A DNA stretch of 64,000 bases from Paraphysomonas bandaiensis (GCA_965644295.1 CBFFRP010000136.1:230905-294904), one strand, 5' to 3'; shown: positions 22,687 through 34,438, counted from the first letter of the stretch. Made by a program: numbers and translations. The notes: generated by a model not told the origin, from the sequence alone.

Positions 22687-23382
22687 TGTATGAAACAGTA
22701 CGCTAAATCGAGAAGATTATAACAAGTCCGTCAATAACAGAAAATGATATCTAATCAATTCATGAAGAATATGGGCTGTGTTGAGGTCGACAAGGCGGGC
22801 ATAACCGCACCACTGATGTATGTATATATATATATATGTACATATACAACCCACACAGAAAAAAACATCGTATCCATCCAGAATGGTTCGTTTGTGTTTG
22901 AAGGGAACTACTGTATAGTGTGTACCATACTATCATGTGTGGCCGGATGACACATGTGTGAGGAGCGGACATGTGATGTGTTCAACCTTAGAAGCACGGT
23001 ATACTGTATATACGTTCTGTATAAGGGGCTATTTTTTAGCTACACTAGAAATCATAGGTTTATAGGAACCTAAAGCAAAAAACCTCAAGTATATATCCAA
23101 AATATGTAAAAATAATTCCTAATTTACACTCCAGTATGGCTAAAGTCCGTTGACAGCAAGCGAAATACGGTAGAATACATTCTCCACAAACATACTGCTG
23201 TATAGGCTCCTGTATCATAACCGACCTGTGTGTGTATATGAACAGACAGGGCCTCAACTCCTATGAGTTGGACATAACATAAACCAGACTCGCGCTTAAC
23301 TATAGAAAACCTCATGAGATAACATCATCTGAAATACTTGTGACATTGTTTGGTGTATTGATTTCGTGTGAAAGTGTGTGTC
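22687..23382. promoter_or_regulatory. Divergent intergenic region (HSF / Fz-like gene)
   Basis: Has a TA microsatellite (about 22816-22850) and GTGTGTACCATAC near 22919. Small open frames overlap but have no coding character. Confidence 0.35.
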
Positions 23383-24262
23383 ATGCTCGTTAGATTTATA
23401 CTTCTGTTGTTGCCTGTCGTCAGTGCGATAGTGAACCAAGAGGAGAAAAGCAAAGAAATATTGGAGCTCCTCTTTCCTAAACGAGAAACGGTTGATAAAG
23501 TGATGCAAACATATGAGAACTATCAGCAACATAGAAAACTAGGACTTCCAGACAGAAACAACCCTCCAGAAGGGGTTGATGATGCCTTGTGTGTGATATG
23601 TCATGGACTAAGTCATTGCGATATTCTCAATGGACTATTAATTCAGGAGGTTTATTACCCGGAACAAAATGCCGATTTGGGAACATGTTCTATAATTGAA
23701 TCACTAGGCGCACGCATGGCAAATGAAATATTTGGAATCGGGAGAACGTTTAGGGACACCCCACAATGTCGTGACATCGTTATGCAGTATCTCTGCCTTT
23801 TTTGGGGCAGCCAGAATGACCAGTATACTAATCTGTGCTATTGGAAGGAGGATGTTTCCAAGCCCAACCCAGAGGAGCACAAAATCGCGCCCCGCCCTCC
23901 CTGTCGAAGCTTTTGTGTTCAGGTAATTATCAGGAATGTTAGATATGTGACTGACTTTGATCATTTAATGTCAGATTGCGGAGGTTTGTGCGAACCAGGC
24001 AGACTTCATGGATATTTGTGGATTTATCGAGTGTCCACCAACTGAAGATGAATGCACGCCAGGTGTGTTGAATTGTAGAGCGTATCCACCTAAGGCATTG
24101 TTAATTATTCGTGCAGATCCAGTAGTTGGTGGGGAAGTGGTCGCGGCTGGAATTGGTTGTGACATTCCTTCCCTCTCTAATCCTTATAGTGCAGCGGACC
24201 GGACACTTCCTTCTGCTATTCTAGGTTTTCTCCTGTGTATAGCTTCCGTTTTATTGATATAA
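23383..24262 (+). CDS. Secreted, probably GPI-anchored protein with Frizzled-like cysteine-rich domain
   Basis: Two exons (23383-23922, 23975-24262; intron 52 nt) give 275 residues. Residues 1-15 (MLVRFILLLLPVVSA) are a signal peptide, and this ATG is preferred because it starts right at it. About ten cysteines in the middle (CVICHGLSHC, GTCSI, QCRDIV, LCLFWG, NLCYW, PPCRSFCVQIAEVCANQAD, DICGFIECP) resemble the disulphide pattern of a Frizzled-type cysteine-rich domain, including the C-x3-C-x6-C element near the end. The last 20 residues (LPSAILGFLLCIASVLLI) are hydrophobic with no basic tail, as in a GPI-attachment signal. The ligand is unknown. Confidence 0.8.
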
Positions 24263-24898
24263 AAGAATGTAACGGCGCGAAACACTATAACATTGCGTCC
24301 TTGTGTTTACTGGTGTTGGCAGCTTCTATTGTACAGCAGATGAAGAAACCAGCCCTTATTGTTGTTTGAATAACGAACCTCACTCTAGGTTACACTACTG
24401 TACTGCGCTAATTAATATGAAAATATTATAGTAATTATGCAATTATCGTTCCACGCTTAGCCTGCTAGTGACTGCTCGCTGCATTGGACACACACACGAC
24501 GATTTTAAACTCTTACATCTTATCACTGTACGTAGTCATAGTTCATACCAATAAACGAAAAGCAAATGAACATTAAAAAGTAAGAAGCTGTGAAAGTTAC
24601 TTTAATTATGATTTAATTTCGTGGGAGTGCTAGTTTATGAGTGAATGAATTCTATTGCAATATGAATAGTGGCAAAGTTGGCTGACAATGCATTGTAATC
24701 TGCGTCGCTGTTAGACAGGTTCAATCAGTGTCAGCTTGAGAAGTATCTAATCATCTACCAATATAACTACTGAAGATTGAAATAGTTTATTCAAATGACA
24801 ACATGTCTTCAATTTATTATCGCGCAACACCCAAATTCTGGGTACATATGCACAAAGCAAAGCAAGTATCTGCACATCGCATCACCCCACCAGCGACA
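24263..24898. other. Convergent intergenic region, non-coding
   Basis: Lies between 3' ends of the Fz-like and AMP-binding-like genes. Nothing recognised. Confidence 0.45.
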
Positions 24899-25817
24899 CT
24901 ACAGCTCAAAATATTCCTTGTTAATCATTTTGTCAGCAAAACCCCACATCTTGCTATTGTATACATCTTTATGGGTATGCATCTCGCTCACATCGAGTTT
25001 TCCGTCTGCTCCTGCACGAGGTCACATTTAACTCAAACGTACAACCGTTACCACAAACTTACCACGTGACACCTTCCTATAAAGTGGCATATCATCAGTC
25101 AACTTGGACTTTATCTCATCCAACTGTGCCTTATTCGTCGACGGGTTGAACCAGCGTTTGAAGTTCAGACAGCCTGAAGGTATGTAATGACGGAATGGAA
25201 GTAGCAACCAGACGATGCCTTACCAACTTCTATGTCAAATCCGGAATGTAAGAAGAACTTGAGATTAGGGAAGTGCTTAGAATGAAACCACTGTCCCATT
25301 TCGTCATCATCTGATGTAGCTATTAGATTACTATAACACCCATGTCTAATACTCACAATGATAAAACTCTGGGATTGCCATCCTTAGCAATTCCAGTCGA
25401 TTAACACCCTCTGAATCAGGATCGAACACGACCATCCTGCAGTTCGAGAGAGCGAGAACCTTTCTGACTTCTTCTACTGTATTTATTCCGCCGTCCATCT
25501 CCGTTACTTGCAATCCAATTTTTGATGCAGCCATGAGTGTTACATGCTACATGGTCATGTAAGCAAATTAGCAAATCCAACATGTGTTCCACCTTGACTT
25601 TATTATCATGCATCCAGTTAAGTACTGGTACGCCAGGGCCAAACCCATAATCTAACATCGCATGTGCATGATTATTGACATGTGCCTATACACCACATGT
25701 TAGATTTACGCGGAATTAAAATTTTCATACATTGAACTCGTATGCACTCCACTTGACATTCTTATCAGTGTAGCGAACGGCCTCACGATAAGGTAACTCT
25801 TGCACTGCAGATTCCAT
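24899..25817 (-). CDS. Short AMP-binding (acyl-CoA synthetase-like) domain protein
   Basis: Six small exons (25817-25731, 25685-25593, 25546-25357, 25319-25224, 25173-25063, 25011-24899) give 229 residues; introns are 37-51 nt and every join keeps frame. The first 125 residues resemble the N-terminal part of the ANL adenylating superfamily: YREAVRYTDKNVKWSAYEFN, then GVPVLNWMHDNKVKHVTLMA and CRMVVFDPDSEG. The P-loop-like Ser/Thr/Gly motif and the C-terminal catalytic domain are absent. The end (LTDDMPLYRKVSRGADGKLD) is unrelated to full-length enzymes. It is therefore probably non-catalytic, perhaps a structural or mitochondrial complex subunit. That role is inference. Confidence 0.75.
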
Positions 25818-26393
25818 TTTCGATACTAGTGTTGACACTTGACGGCAATTTCCTATAACACTACTGTTAGTGGGATGTGTAAGTAGAAACACGCCTCATA
25901 CTTCGCCCAATAGATCTCAGTATCATCCTCTGCATTGGTTCTTTGCGAGAAAGACTAATATAAACTCACTGATATAGCAGGAATAACGTGGAGCCTATGT
26001 GATAATTCCAAATGTAGTTGCAGAATTAACTTGTTGCAACTATCTGGACTTTAAGACGATGATAACCACTGTGTGTGTGTATGTATATGTGCATATATGT
26101 GTATGAACAGTGCGTGTGTGTATGCAATATCATACCACAGCAGTGAATACAATGTGTGCATCACTGTATATTGCTGTATACACTACCATACCCATCATCA
26201 CTCATCACCCCCACTTGTCCAGGCCCAAATTATTTCAGTTTTTTAACATTCTGTCTGTTGAGGATATATATATTCAGTGTCGAACTAAGATAGTCAACAG
26301 ACAGCAGTGAGAATGCTATTGCATCCACAACTAGCCTGTATTGTTGTTTTCCCATAGCTGTTATTAACATACTGGTGAACAACGCCTTATATC
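25818..26393. promoter_or_regulatory. Divergent intergenic region (AMP-binding-like / succinyl-CoA ligase)
   Basis: Contains GTGTGTATGTATATGTGCAT microsatellite (26070-26130), ACCACAGCAGTGAATAC and TTGCTGTATACACTACC. The same kinds of words occur upstream of other genes here. Confidence 0.4.
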
Positions 26394-27429
26394 ATGGCGA
26401 GTCAACTGATGAATCGAACTGGAAATGCTGCAAAAAACATGGCGAAGGCTGTGTTCCAACAGCAGAATCGCAGCCTATCTGCAACTGCCAATGTGTGGGT
26501 TGATAAAAACACAAAGGTGATTTGCCAGGGTTTCACTGGAAAGCAGGGAACTTTTCACTCTGAGCAAGCGATTGCATATGGAACGAAAATGGTTGGAGGC
26601 GTCACCCCTAATAAGGGTGGATCAACTCATCTTGGCCTTCCAGTGTTTAACACTGTCGCTGAGGCCGTTGATGGAGTCAAGCCTGATGCCACTGTCATAT
26701 ATGTGCCTCCCAAGTTTGCAGCGGATGCTATTATTGATGCTGTTAAGAACGAAATAGCACTTATTGTTTGTATTACCGAGGGAATTCCCCAGCAGGACAT
26801 GGTCAAGGTTGGTGATATGTAGTCAGCTAAACAGACCTGATGTGCTTTTTCTCCAGGTGAAGTGGCACCTGAACCAGCAGACTGCTAGTAGATTGATCGG
26901 CCCCAACTGTCCTGGAATTATCAAGCCGGAAGAATGCAAGATTGGTATTATGCCTGGTTATATCCATAAGAAGGGAAAAATCGGAGTCGTGAGCAGGTCC
27001 GGTACCCTCACTTATGAAGCAGTCTCCCAGACTACCGAGGTTGGTCTCGGACAGAGTACTTGCGTCGGCATCGGAGGTGATCCTTTCAATGGAACCAATT
27101 TCATAGACTGTTTGGAGCGATTCACACACGACCCGGAGACTGAAGGTATCATCATGATTGGGGAGATCGGTGGAAGTGCTGAGGAGGACGCAGCCGAATG
27201 GTTGAAGGAATACGGTGATCCCAGCAAACCTGTTGTTGGATTCATTGCAGGAACCACAGCTCCTCCTGGTCGTCGAATGGGGCATGCTGGTGCCATTGTC
27301 TCTGGCGGAAAGGGCACGGCAGCCGCTAAGTTTGCTGCATTGAATGATGCCGGTGTTCACATTTCTAGGTCCCCTGCTGATCTCGGAGTCACCATGCTCA
27401 AGGCAATGAAAGACGCTGGCAAAGCATAA
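26394..27429 (+). CDS. Succinyl-CoA ligase (ADP/GDP-forming) alpha subunit, mitochondrial
   Basis: Alpha subunit of the TCA-cycle enzyme that makes nucleoside triphosphate from succinyl-CoA. Two exons (26394-26807, 26857-27429; intron 49 nt) give 328 residues. A Gln/Arg-rich presequence ([20 protein letters not shown]) precedes the CoA-binding domain ([38 protein letters not shown]). The ligase domain has [29 protein letters not shown] and the phosphohistidine loop [17 protein letters not shown]. All catalytic elements are intact and the length is normal. The beta subunit is not in the window. Confidence 0.97.
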
Positions 27430-28598
27430 GCGACCCATATATTAGATGGTTGTGTTTGTCATATAGGAATGGTTAGGGGTTTGGGCGTTATAACTCACTG
27501 TTTACATAAACAAAATATGAGCAATTTCAATTTTCTGACAATTTCTTCCGAATGAAATAAGTCTGGGTCTCTGTAGTTTAATTAAACATTAAAGCTATAC
27601 AATAGTTCCAGTTTGAGACGTATTTACAACTAAGTACTTCAAGAAATGAAACGTGCTGAGTTGAACTGTACGATATGATATATTAAATATTGTGCAACCG
27701 CAGTGAAATAGTGATTTCGTCGTTGCGTGGTGTGTAGGGTGGATATAGTTGCCAACGAAGTGTATGCAATTACTGATGCATATTTCAAAATCAAAATACT
27801 TATGGTTAGGATCATATATGTCGTGGTATGTGTGTAGATACGTAGTTACAAGTTACATATCTGATATATGGTAGACGGTAGAATGTAGAATGGTAGACAG
27901 TAGACAGATGTTAATGAGGGCAGATGTTCACAACATGTCCACACGTTACATGTACCTATTGTGAAGTGTTGGGATTTAGCGTTTATAATTCTACTTGAAA
28001 TAAAGTTGTGTGCAACAATGCAAGTTAGAGGTTAACTTCAGTGCAATGTGTACAGTCCAATTTTCAACAATTAAGGGGCAAGGCGATGCTAAATAGTGAA
28101 TGTAGAATATTTAATTCTATGTACTGGAATACTATGACGTATACTATATAGTGTTACTAAGTTGTTACTAAGTGTGAATAGAAGTAAGTGTTACTAAGTA
28201 GCTCAAAGTAGCTAATTTCTGATCATTAATTAGGCGCGCATATAACAACGCGCCACGCAAACCGTTTACTTAGGGAACACTACTCATAACGTTCATTCAA
28301 CATATACGAAAAGGAGGGTAGTGAAATGAAGTTAAGGGAACACCAGCCACCTTGCTGAGAGGTTCTTGTGTAAGTTGTGATATTACTACACACTAAACTA
28401 TACTTTGCTGCAGCAAAGAGAATCCTGCATATTATGCTCTTCTTAAAGTTCGTTACTGCATGCTAGTTTACAGTAACATTACAAATTTTTACATATTCAA
28501 GTAATATCTCTGACACAAGTGCTTTATTATATAAATCATTATCACGCGCTCCAGATAGATCGGTTTTTCTTTGTGTAATAATCTAATAGTCAAAACTA
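27430..28598. other. Long convergent intergenic region, non-coding
   Basis: About 1.2 kb between two 3' ends. It has small imperfect direct repeats around 27870-27905 (GGTAGACGGTAGAATGTAG) and GTTACTAAGT words near 28155-28200. No coding or RNA gene was recognised. Confidence 0.45.
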
Positions 28599-29671
28599 TT
28601 ATTTTTTGCCTGACGTATTTTTTAGGACAAGTACCCCAAGCATAATTGCGATAAGAAATACGAGTACTATAATACAACGCATAGGAAGAGCTGACTTCTG
28701 ATAGTTTTCTGCCTTCTCTAGCTGTATAATGCCTTCTTTGGTGTGCTCCAAAACCTGCTCCATATTGTAGTCGATTCTGTCAAGAATGGTACCCTGATCA
28801 ATCACAAGGACAGCAAGCTCCTTAAATATCTGTGCAAGTTCCTCGATGGACTTAGCAATACGTGTAATTTCTTCATCGCGTTGATTTACAAGCTCCTCCG
28901 TGTCGTCAAGAATCTGCATCTGTGCCGCAGTGAACCCTGTGTCGACTTCAGCAAGGCCAGACTTCTTTTCATTTGACAGGAAATCAAACGCCTGCGCACC
29001 ACTTCCAGATTTCTGGGCCTGCAATCTTGACAGGTATTCCTACAGGATAGTATATAAGTTTTTAACTTCACCATTAAAGGTCTATATACCTTTTGACTTC
29101 CACGGAAGGACATGCTAAGGCCCTGTAACTTCTTAGCCATTGACCGCTGCATGTTGGCACGAACTGTGAGTTCCTGCTGTGACACATTTGCTTCATCCCC
29201 CTGACTTCCAAATCTTTTCAGTAGCCCTTCTGCATGTCGGAATATATCAGTTATGTCCTGCGTGAGTATATCGATTTCACGCTCTTGAACAACTTCATCT
29301 GTCTCAAAATTGACCATCAATCGCTTCGTATGTAGTGCGCTAAGCTCCCTCACTAATCAATAATTAGACAAATAATGCGCAAACTATGCATGATAATACT
29401 TTTGCTTTGTATTCTGGCAATGTCTGCTTCGGCCTGTTCGATACCATCAACCCACAGAGGTGGAAGCGTATCTTTAGCAGCTTTCCAATTGCTACTATTG
29501 TCAGTCCCCTGCTGATAACAAATAAAAACCACCATACAGAATACACATTTATCTTACCAGAAGTCCACTATCGGATGATTCGTCCTTACTGTCGTACGAG
29601 CGGATGGTTCGATTAGCTTTAGCGGCATTTCGAATCTCAACAAATCGACGAGTTAAATTACGTGTTGTCAT
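28599..29671 (-). CDS. Syntaxin-16 / Tlg2-type Qa-SNARE
   Basis: SNARE of the trans-Golgi/endosome pathway. Four exons (29671-29558, 29511-29400, 29352-29090, 29039-28599; introns 46-50 nt) give 309 residues. The N-terminus MTTRNLTRRFVEIRNAAKAN is the short Sec1/Munc18-binding type peptide of the syntaxin-16 group. The Habc bundle follows (LPPLWVDGIEQAEADIARIQ, LTQDITDIFRHAEGLLKRF). The SNARE motif runs about 215-275 with the zero-layer glutamine in IFKELAVLVIDQGTILDRID. A single C-terminal anchor (CIIVLVFLIAIMLGVLVL) ends the protein. Motif order is complete. Confidence 0.95.
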
Positions 29672-30059
29672 TTCTCCTTGCTGTGATAGATCAGTTAAAA
29701 TTAGGATGTTAACGATCTACTACTCAGATAAGGATGACAGACTGACTGCGATGGTTGTTAGTCGGCCTGCTGTACTGTATGGTGCCTTGACACTCTATGT
29801 GTGTATACATACAGCATACAGCAGCAGTGTGACCTGCTGGAGGGACACTGACCTGCTGTATACCTCAGTATACACCACGGTATATTCTGTACTATATCTG
29901 TATACCGGTATATGCAGCACTACAGAGTCCTTTAAAATCCACCAGGTGCGGATATATATACATACATGAGACACATGACGATAACATACTGCGAGCTCCC
30001 CCTGCAACTGTAACTATCACGGTACATGCATCAATAGCAATTGGTTTGTTCTTATCAAA
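29672..30059. promoter_or_regulatory. Bidirectional promoter region (syntaxin-16 / methyltransferase)
   Basis: Densely packed with CATACAGCATACAGCAGCAG, GACCTGCTG, CTGCTGTATACCTCAGTATA, CACGGTATATTCTG and CTGTATACCGGTATATGCAG between 29805 and 29925. It is the clearest example of the shared upstream word set in this window. Confidence 0.5.
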
Positions 30060-31072
30060 ATGCTGGCATACTTCACACTGATAGTGTCAATCATATGCAT
30101 ATGCTGGACAAGAAGTGAGTCTGCTGTGGACTTTGTTCAAGTGGCCCCTCAAGATATGAAGTCTCTGAGTTTCGGCTTATCGATATGTATTATGGAAGGC
30201 TCTGTTTCATATTTTAAAGGAGTAACTGGATATCTGACACCTGTATGTGTTATCGCTTATGTGTTATGGTCTCATGGTCTCAACTGTACAGATGGACTGC
30301 GCTGTGTTAAGTTATTTTACTGAAGGCGCTGCTATGACATGGAAAGATCAGGACAAAGAGTCAAGAAATAGTGACGGGATTATATATGCTGAAACAGGAA
30401 GTTTTAAAGGTTTGTCATCTCATGTTATTGCACATGCGGCGGAGCATTATGGAGTCCCTGCCTTGATATATGCCCATGATATATTCGATGGTGGGACTGG
30501 CATTTCACTGACAACTGGCAACAAGTCCATATGGGATTCAGATGTCGCTGGCTTTGAATCGGCCTTTCAAAATGAAAGTACTGAGGCGCCCACTAGATTA
30601 GAGGAGTTTTATACGAATGTGAAAAGAAACCGTTTACAGCGAACTATATTACCAATTGCTGGTGGGCATATAAGTACACAATATAGCTGTGTTAATATCG
30701 TTTCAGGCCCCTCTGCTGAAACGTTGCGTATTCATGACAATGATTACTTGGACTTGGTGTTTCTGGATGGGGATCACACTTACCAAGGTATGGCCCATAC
30801 ATATGTATCTGTGCTAGAGTTGTACACTTAAGAATGCATCAGGAACTCTGAAAGATCTCATAGCTGTATGGCCTAAATTAAAACCTGGAGCGTGGCTTCT
30901 GGGACATGACTGTTTGCCTATACCTGTTGCTGACAGCGTACAAGAATCTCTTCAGGATGTCAATGGAGTTAGGCGTGCTGTCCTGGACTTTGCTGAGTCG
31001 CGGGGCTTGCAGCCAATGCTAATTTCTGACACTCATTATATGTATGCCTTTGAGAAACCGCGGAATATATAA
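30060..31072 (+). CDS. Signal-peptide-bearing class I methyltransferase-like protein
   Basis: Three exons (30060-30242, 30292-30787, 30843-31072; introns 49 and 55 nt) give 302 residues. The first 22 residues form a signal peptide or anchor (MLAYFTLIVSIICICWTRSE). The central part has the Methyltransf_24-like pattern YAETGSFKGLSSHVIAHAAE (SAM-binding motif I position) and YLDLVFLDGDHTYQG with the acidic DGDH motif; after the second intron comes LKDLIAVWPKLKPGAWLLGHD. This matches enzymes that act in the secretory pathway, substrate unknown. The second acceptor (GCATCAG) was chosen because an earlier AG gives an immediate stop. It is related in plan to the gene at 60503-61651. Confidence 0.8.
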
Positions 31073-31264
31073 ATCAATTCGTGTTTTGGCATTCAATATT
31101 AATGAATTCTAACTGTTATATTGATGTCAGTCGCAAGTGTATATGTGCTTACAAAAATGAGCTCACCATTAGTCAATAAATTATGCACACTTTCCTCATT
31201 GGATGTAATGTTATATTATGTTAGTCAAGCAATAAAATATGAAATTACCACAGTAACACGTCTA

Positions 31265-32223
31265 TTAGTTAACAACATATGCTATATACAGTGCAGGCAG
31301 TTGATAATAGCGATAGGTTTTGTCTGTAGCCCTCGCTTTGCCTTTAAAATGAGTCAACGTCCAAAATACTTCGTACGGGGGAAGTGTGGCAAAGCCTCCT
31401 GCCCGAAGTAACATGTCCAGTATATTCCGCAATCTGTAGTAGGCGTGTGCAGGCCTAGTGCTGACCGAGTCAGCAGTCAAACCATATATCGCAGCAACGG
31501 GTGCCAGTGTTGGTTCTTCTGTGGAGCGATCGACGAATTGATCTCTTGGAGTTTGAAATAGCGACAACTGAATGTGTCGACTTTCTGTTCGTTGACGCCC
31601 TTTGTCGTCAACTGAGGTGCCAGTTTCAATATGGAGATCAAAACAAAGAGGCGCTGAGATCATGCATGAATCAGCGGCGACATATACTGACCCATGCCCT
31701 GCCTGACCTCGTACCCAGGTCTGCCAAGGGCGAACGCTCGGATTACTCTGCTCGCCGTAGGAGCAGGTAGATCTGAGCATGTTCGCGCATCCTCGGCTGC
31801 CCTGAAAGTAGCGAGGTCTTGCGGGGTAGGGAGTAGAATTGGAAACCCTAATTCATTAATTAGATAATGTATTATTCCAAAGAACGCCGTGTTGTCTTTC
31901 AGTTTCAGGTTACTGACCGCTAGAGTTCTGTATTCCATGGCTGGTGCGAAGCTGCTCCATTCCAAGAACGTGCGAGTAGATGGAAGCTGAAGTCTGGGCA
32001 CGTCGGCTTTGGATTTCTTGAAATCCGATAGGGCGTTCTTAACATGCGCATCATTGTCCATCAGTTGATGGGAGGGAGGGAGGACAAACTTCGAGGTGTA
32101 AGTTCGTTTGTTAGAGGGAGTGGCTCCACGTTGCATATTGTACCAGGTGGTTGTTGGAAGGAGGATGAATTGAGTATTATATAATTGAGGATGAAAGATT
32201 TTGAGTACTTTGGTTATTGTCAA
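31265..32223 (-). CDS. Unidentified protein, possibly mitochondrial
   Basis: Two exons (32223-31692 and 31653-31265; intron only 38 nt) give 306 residues. The N-terminal 45 residues are basic, hydroxylated and without acidic residues (MTITKVLKIFHPQLYNTQFI), compatible with a mitochondrial presequence. Readable segments are FFGIIHYLINELGFPILLPT, TASRVIRAFALGRPGYEV and, after the join, YYRLRNILDMLLRAGGFAT. I do not recognise the family. Both exons have coding composition and join in frame, so the gene is likely real. A retroelement origin cannot be excluded, as a repeat and a piggyBac element lie just to the right. Confidence 0.6.
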
Positions 32224-32376
32224 ACTCTAGCAAACGATTTGTATGTGTATGCAAGCACACTCTCTGATAGTACTATTTAGTAGAGTAATACAATAATTTT
32301 AATTGATTTGGACGTAAATATATTACTTCTTATAAGTGTGGTTACTGACTGTGGTTAATGAGTGTGGTTAAGACCA

Positions 32377-32538
32377 AATGTAAAAAGGTTTCTTGGAATC
32401 GTCATCATTATACAACATTAATATTCTTCATTACCTCTGTCTAAATTATATTAACAATAAACATGAGGTTTTCATGATGAAATTTTTAAAAAGTCCCAAA
32501 TTTAGAAATTTTTCCCAAGTTTGAAAAAAGTTTGCTTT
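32377..32538. repeat. Interspersed repeat, copy 2
   Basis: Nearly identical to 261-421 in the same orientation; only a few substitutions and small indels separate the two. Confidence 0.8.
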
Positions 32539-32706
32539 AAGTATGTTTCCAAAGGGTGGTTATACAGGAGGTGCACATATAAGTGGGAAATGCGGTGGTG
32601 ATAGTGTGTGGTGTGTAGTCAACGGGTTTGACTGGAAGAGTACAGCTTGATACGCCGTATATTGTGCAGAGCGACTGTATTTGCGTATACCACGTATAGA
32701 GCTAGA

Positions 32707-34438
32707 CTAAACCATAGTCTGTAACCATAGTCTGCAACCAATGATATAAAGTGGAATTATTACAACACTGAGTAAACCAATCACGGTACCCCTCTATTCT
32801 ATAGTTTCCTTAGATAGAGTATCAGCATGTGTGTACAGTTCGCTAGCTAACGCGTTACAGAAACTATAATAATCAATACTATTTGTATCTATCGAACGAA
32901 TATTACAATACGCATGGAATGTATTTTGCAGAACACAGCCGAACGCAAACGAGCTAAACTTTCCTCTTTCGCCTAGATGCCCTCCACCACCATGCCGATG
33001 AGGCCATATCCTCTCTTTAATCTGTAAATTGAATACATCACATGCTGCAAACATCTTACCATAGTCGGAGCACACAGGCACAGAATTGGTGGTAGACCTC
33101 GTAGGTGATCTATGATAAGCATTGGACAAGGCGGTATATTTCTTGCCATCCTTCGTATAAGAATGAACTATGAGTTCTTTACGCTGTTGATTCCACAGTC
33201 CATTCCACTGTCCTCGTATATTAACACCTTCACGAACTTTACGAGTGAGTGCTTGGAAGCGCTGTGGATTCACAGCCCCGATATATTTTACTTTCTTCCT
33301 TGCAAGTCCCTCTCGTGCAGCTTCATCAAGATAATACGAGTCGAATACAAGAACAGTGCTACTCATTCGTGTAGAATTAAAAGAGTGTATGATTTTGCCC
33401 CAGTGTTCCACTACAGCGCTGACAGGTATAGACTCTCCTAGATCAGCTATCGCATCATGCAACCACATGTCCAGCATGTATGCGTGTTTATTGGAGAGCT
33501 TCACACACAACTCATACACCCACAAGCCCATTCGTTCAGGCTTCATATAAACTACTCTTATATTAGGACTATAGCCTATAAATCACTTGTTAACAATAGT
33601 ATTCAATTGATCAATATACACACCTGAGAAATGCAGCAACTTCTCATCGCCAGCTACAACATTGCCAATACCACGTAAAATAGATCTAAAATTATGAGAC
33701 AACTGCTTTGAATATCGACTATCAAATAAAAAGTTCGTTGTCACAATTTCCATGAATCGTATGCCCAGAGAATCAATCCTTGGATAACAATCCTTAAAGT
33801 GGTCTCGGTACCATATAAGTTGCTCACGCAATGGTCGCGAATGACGTATTACACCTCTTGGGGCATGTTGTTCTCCATAAATTCGAATCCAAATTGCAAG
33901 AAGCTTATATATAGAACACAATGAAAGCAAAATTACTGATCCACAGTCATATGTCAAGTCGGCAGGGTCAATATCCTGGGCTATTTTCGTCACAAGGGGT
34001 ACTGTAACAAAACGCAAGAATATCTTGAGGAAGCTGGCAGTGCGAAAATTAAACGTAGGGTATCGATCTGCATCAACCGTATGAGGCAGATGGAATGACT
34101 CATTGGCCGAATCAACTGGTCTCCAACGCCCAATGATCTCTATTTCCTGAGCACGCTCTGAGCTTCTTGTCGCGCCATCTTCATCGTTGCAAAGAGAACC
34201 TGATTTGCGCTTTCGAAATGCCATGTCAAACTATGAGTGAATGGGGGATATAATGAACTTACCAGCACATTAATTTGACCTGCAATTCGCTGACTCAACA
34301 CTGTGATATAAAGTGTGAAGTGTGGATCACATTGTCTGATTTCGACTGATTTTATGACAGTTATTTTATGTATGAAAATCGACGTTATTTTCAGTTTTTT
34401 TTCTATTTTTTTCAGTATGGTTGCAGACTATGGTTTAA
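32707..34438 (-). mobile_element. piggyBac-like DNA transposon, about 1.73 kb
   Basis: The left end has ACCATAGTCTG twice, then CAACCA (32711-32740). The right end is the reverse complement (TGGTTGCAGACTATGGTTTAA, 34419-34438). The right target site is TTAA at 34435-34438, as expected for piggyBac; the left one reads CTAA, one change away. The transposase gene between the ends is uninterrupted apart from one intron. Both ends and a readable transposase suggest a fairly young copy. Confidence 0.85.
32794..34224 (-). CDS. piggyBac-type transposase (DDE_Tnp_1_7)
   Basis: Cut-and-paste transposase. Two exons (34224-33624 and 33551-32794; intron 72 nt) give 452 residues. The three catalytic aspartates can be placed: VVAGDEKLLHFSG (first), STVLVFDSYYLDEAAREGLA (second) and YGKMFAACDVFNLQIKER (third). 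A basic nuclear-type segment (MAFRKRKSGS) starts the protein. KPERMGLWVYELCV after the intron corresponds to the conserved KP..G.K region. The C-terminus has WPHRHGGGG but no clear cysteine-rich domain, so it may lack the classical zinc-binding tail. The acceptor could be three bases earlier, adding one valine. Confidence 0.88.

Noticed and set aside
22816-22850. TA/TG microsatellites as origins or telomere repeats
   Set aside because: Short, imperfect and similar to many other upstream tracts; no telomeric unit is present.
26827-27438. Minus-strand open frame of 203 codons
   Set aside because: Shadow of succinyl-CoA ligase alpha.
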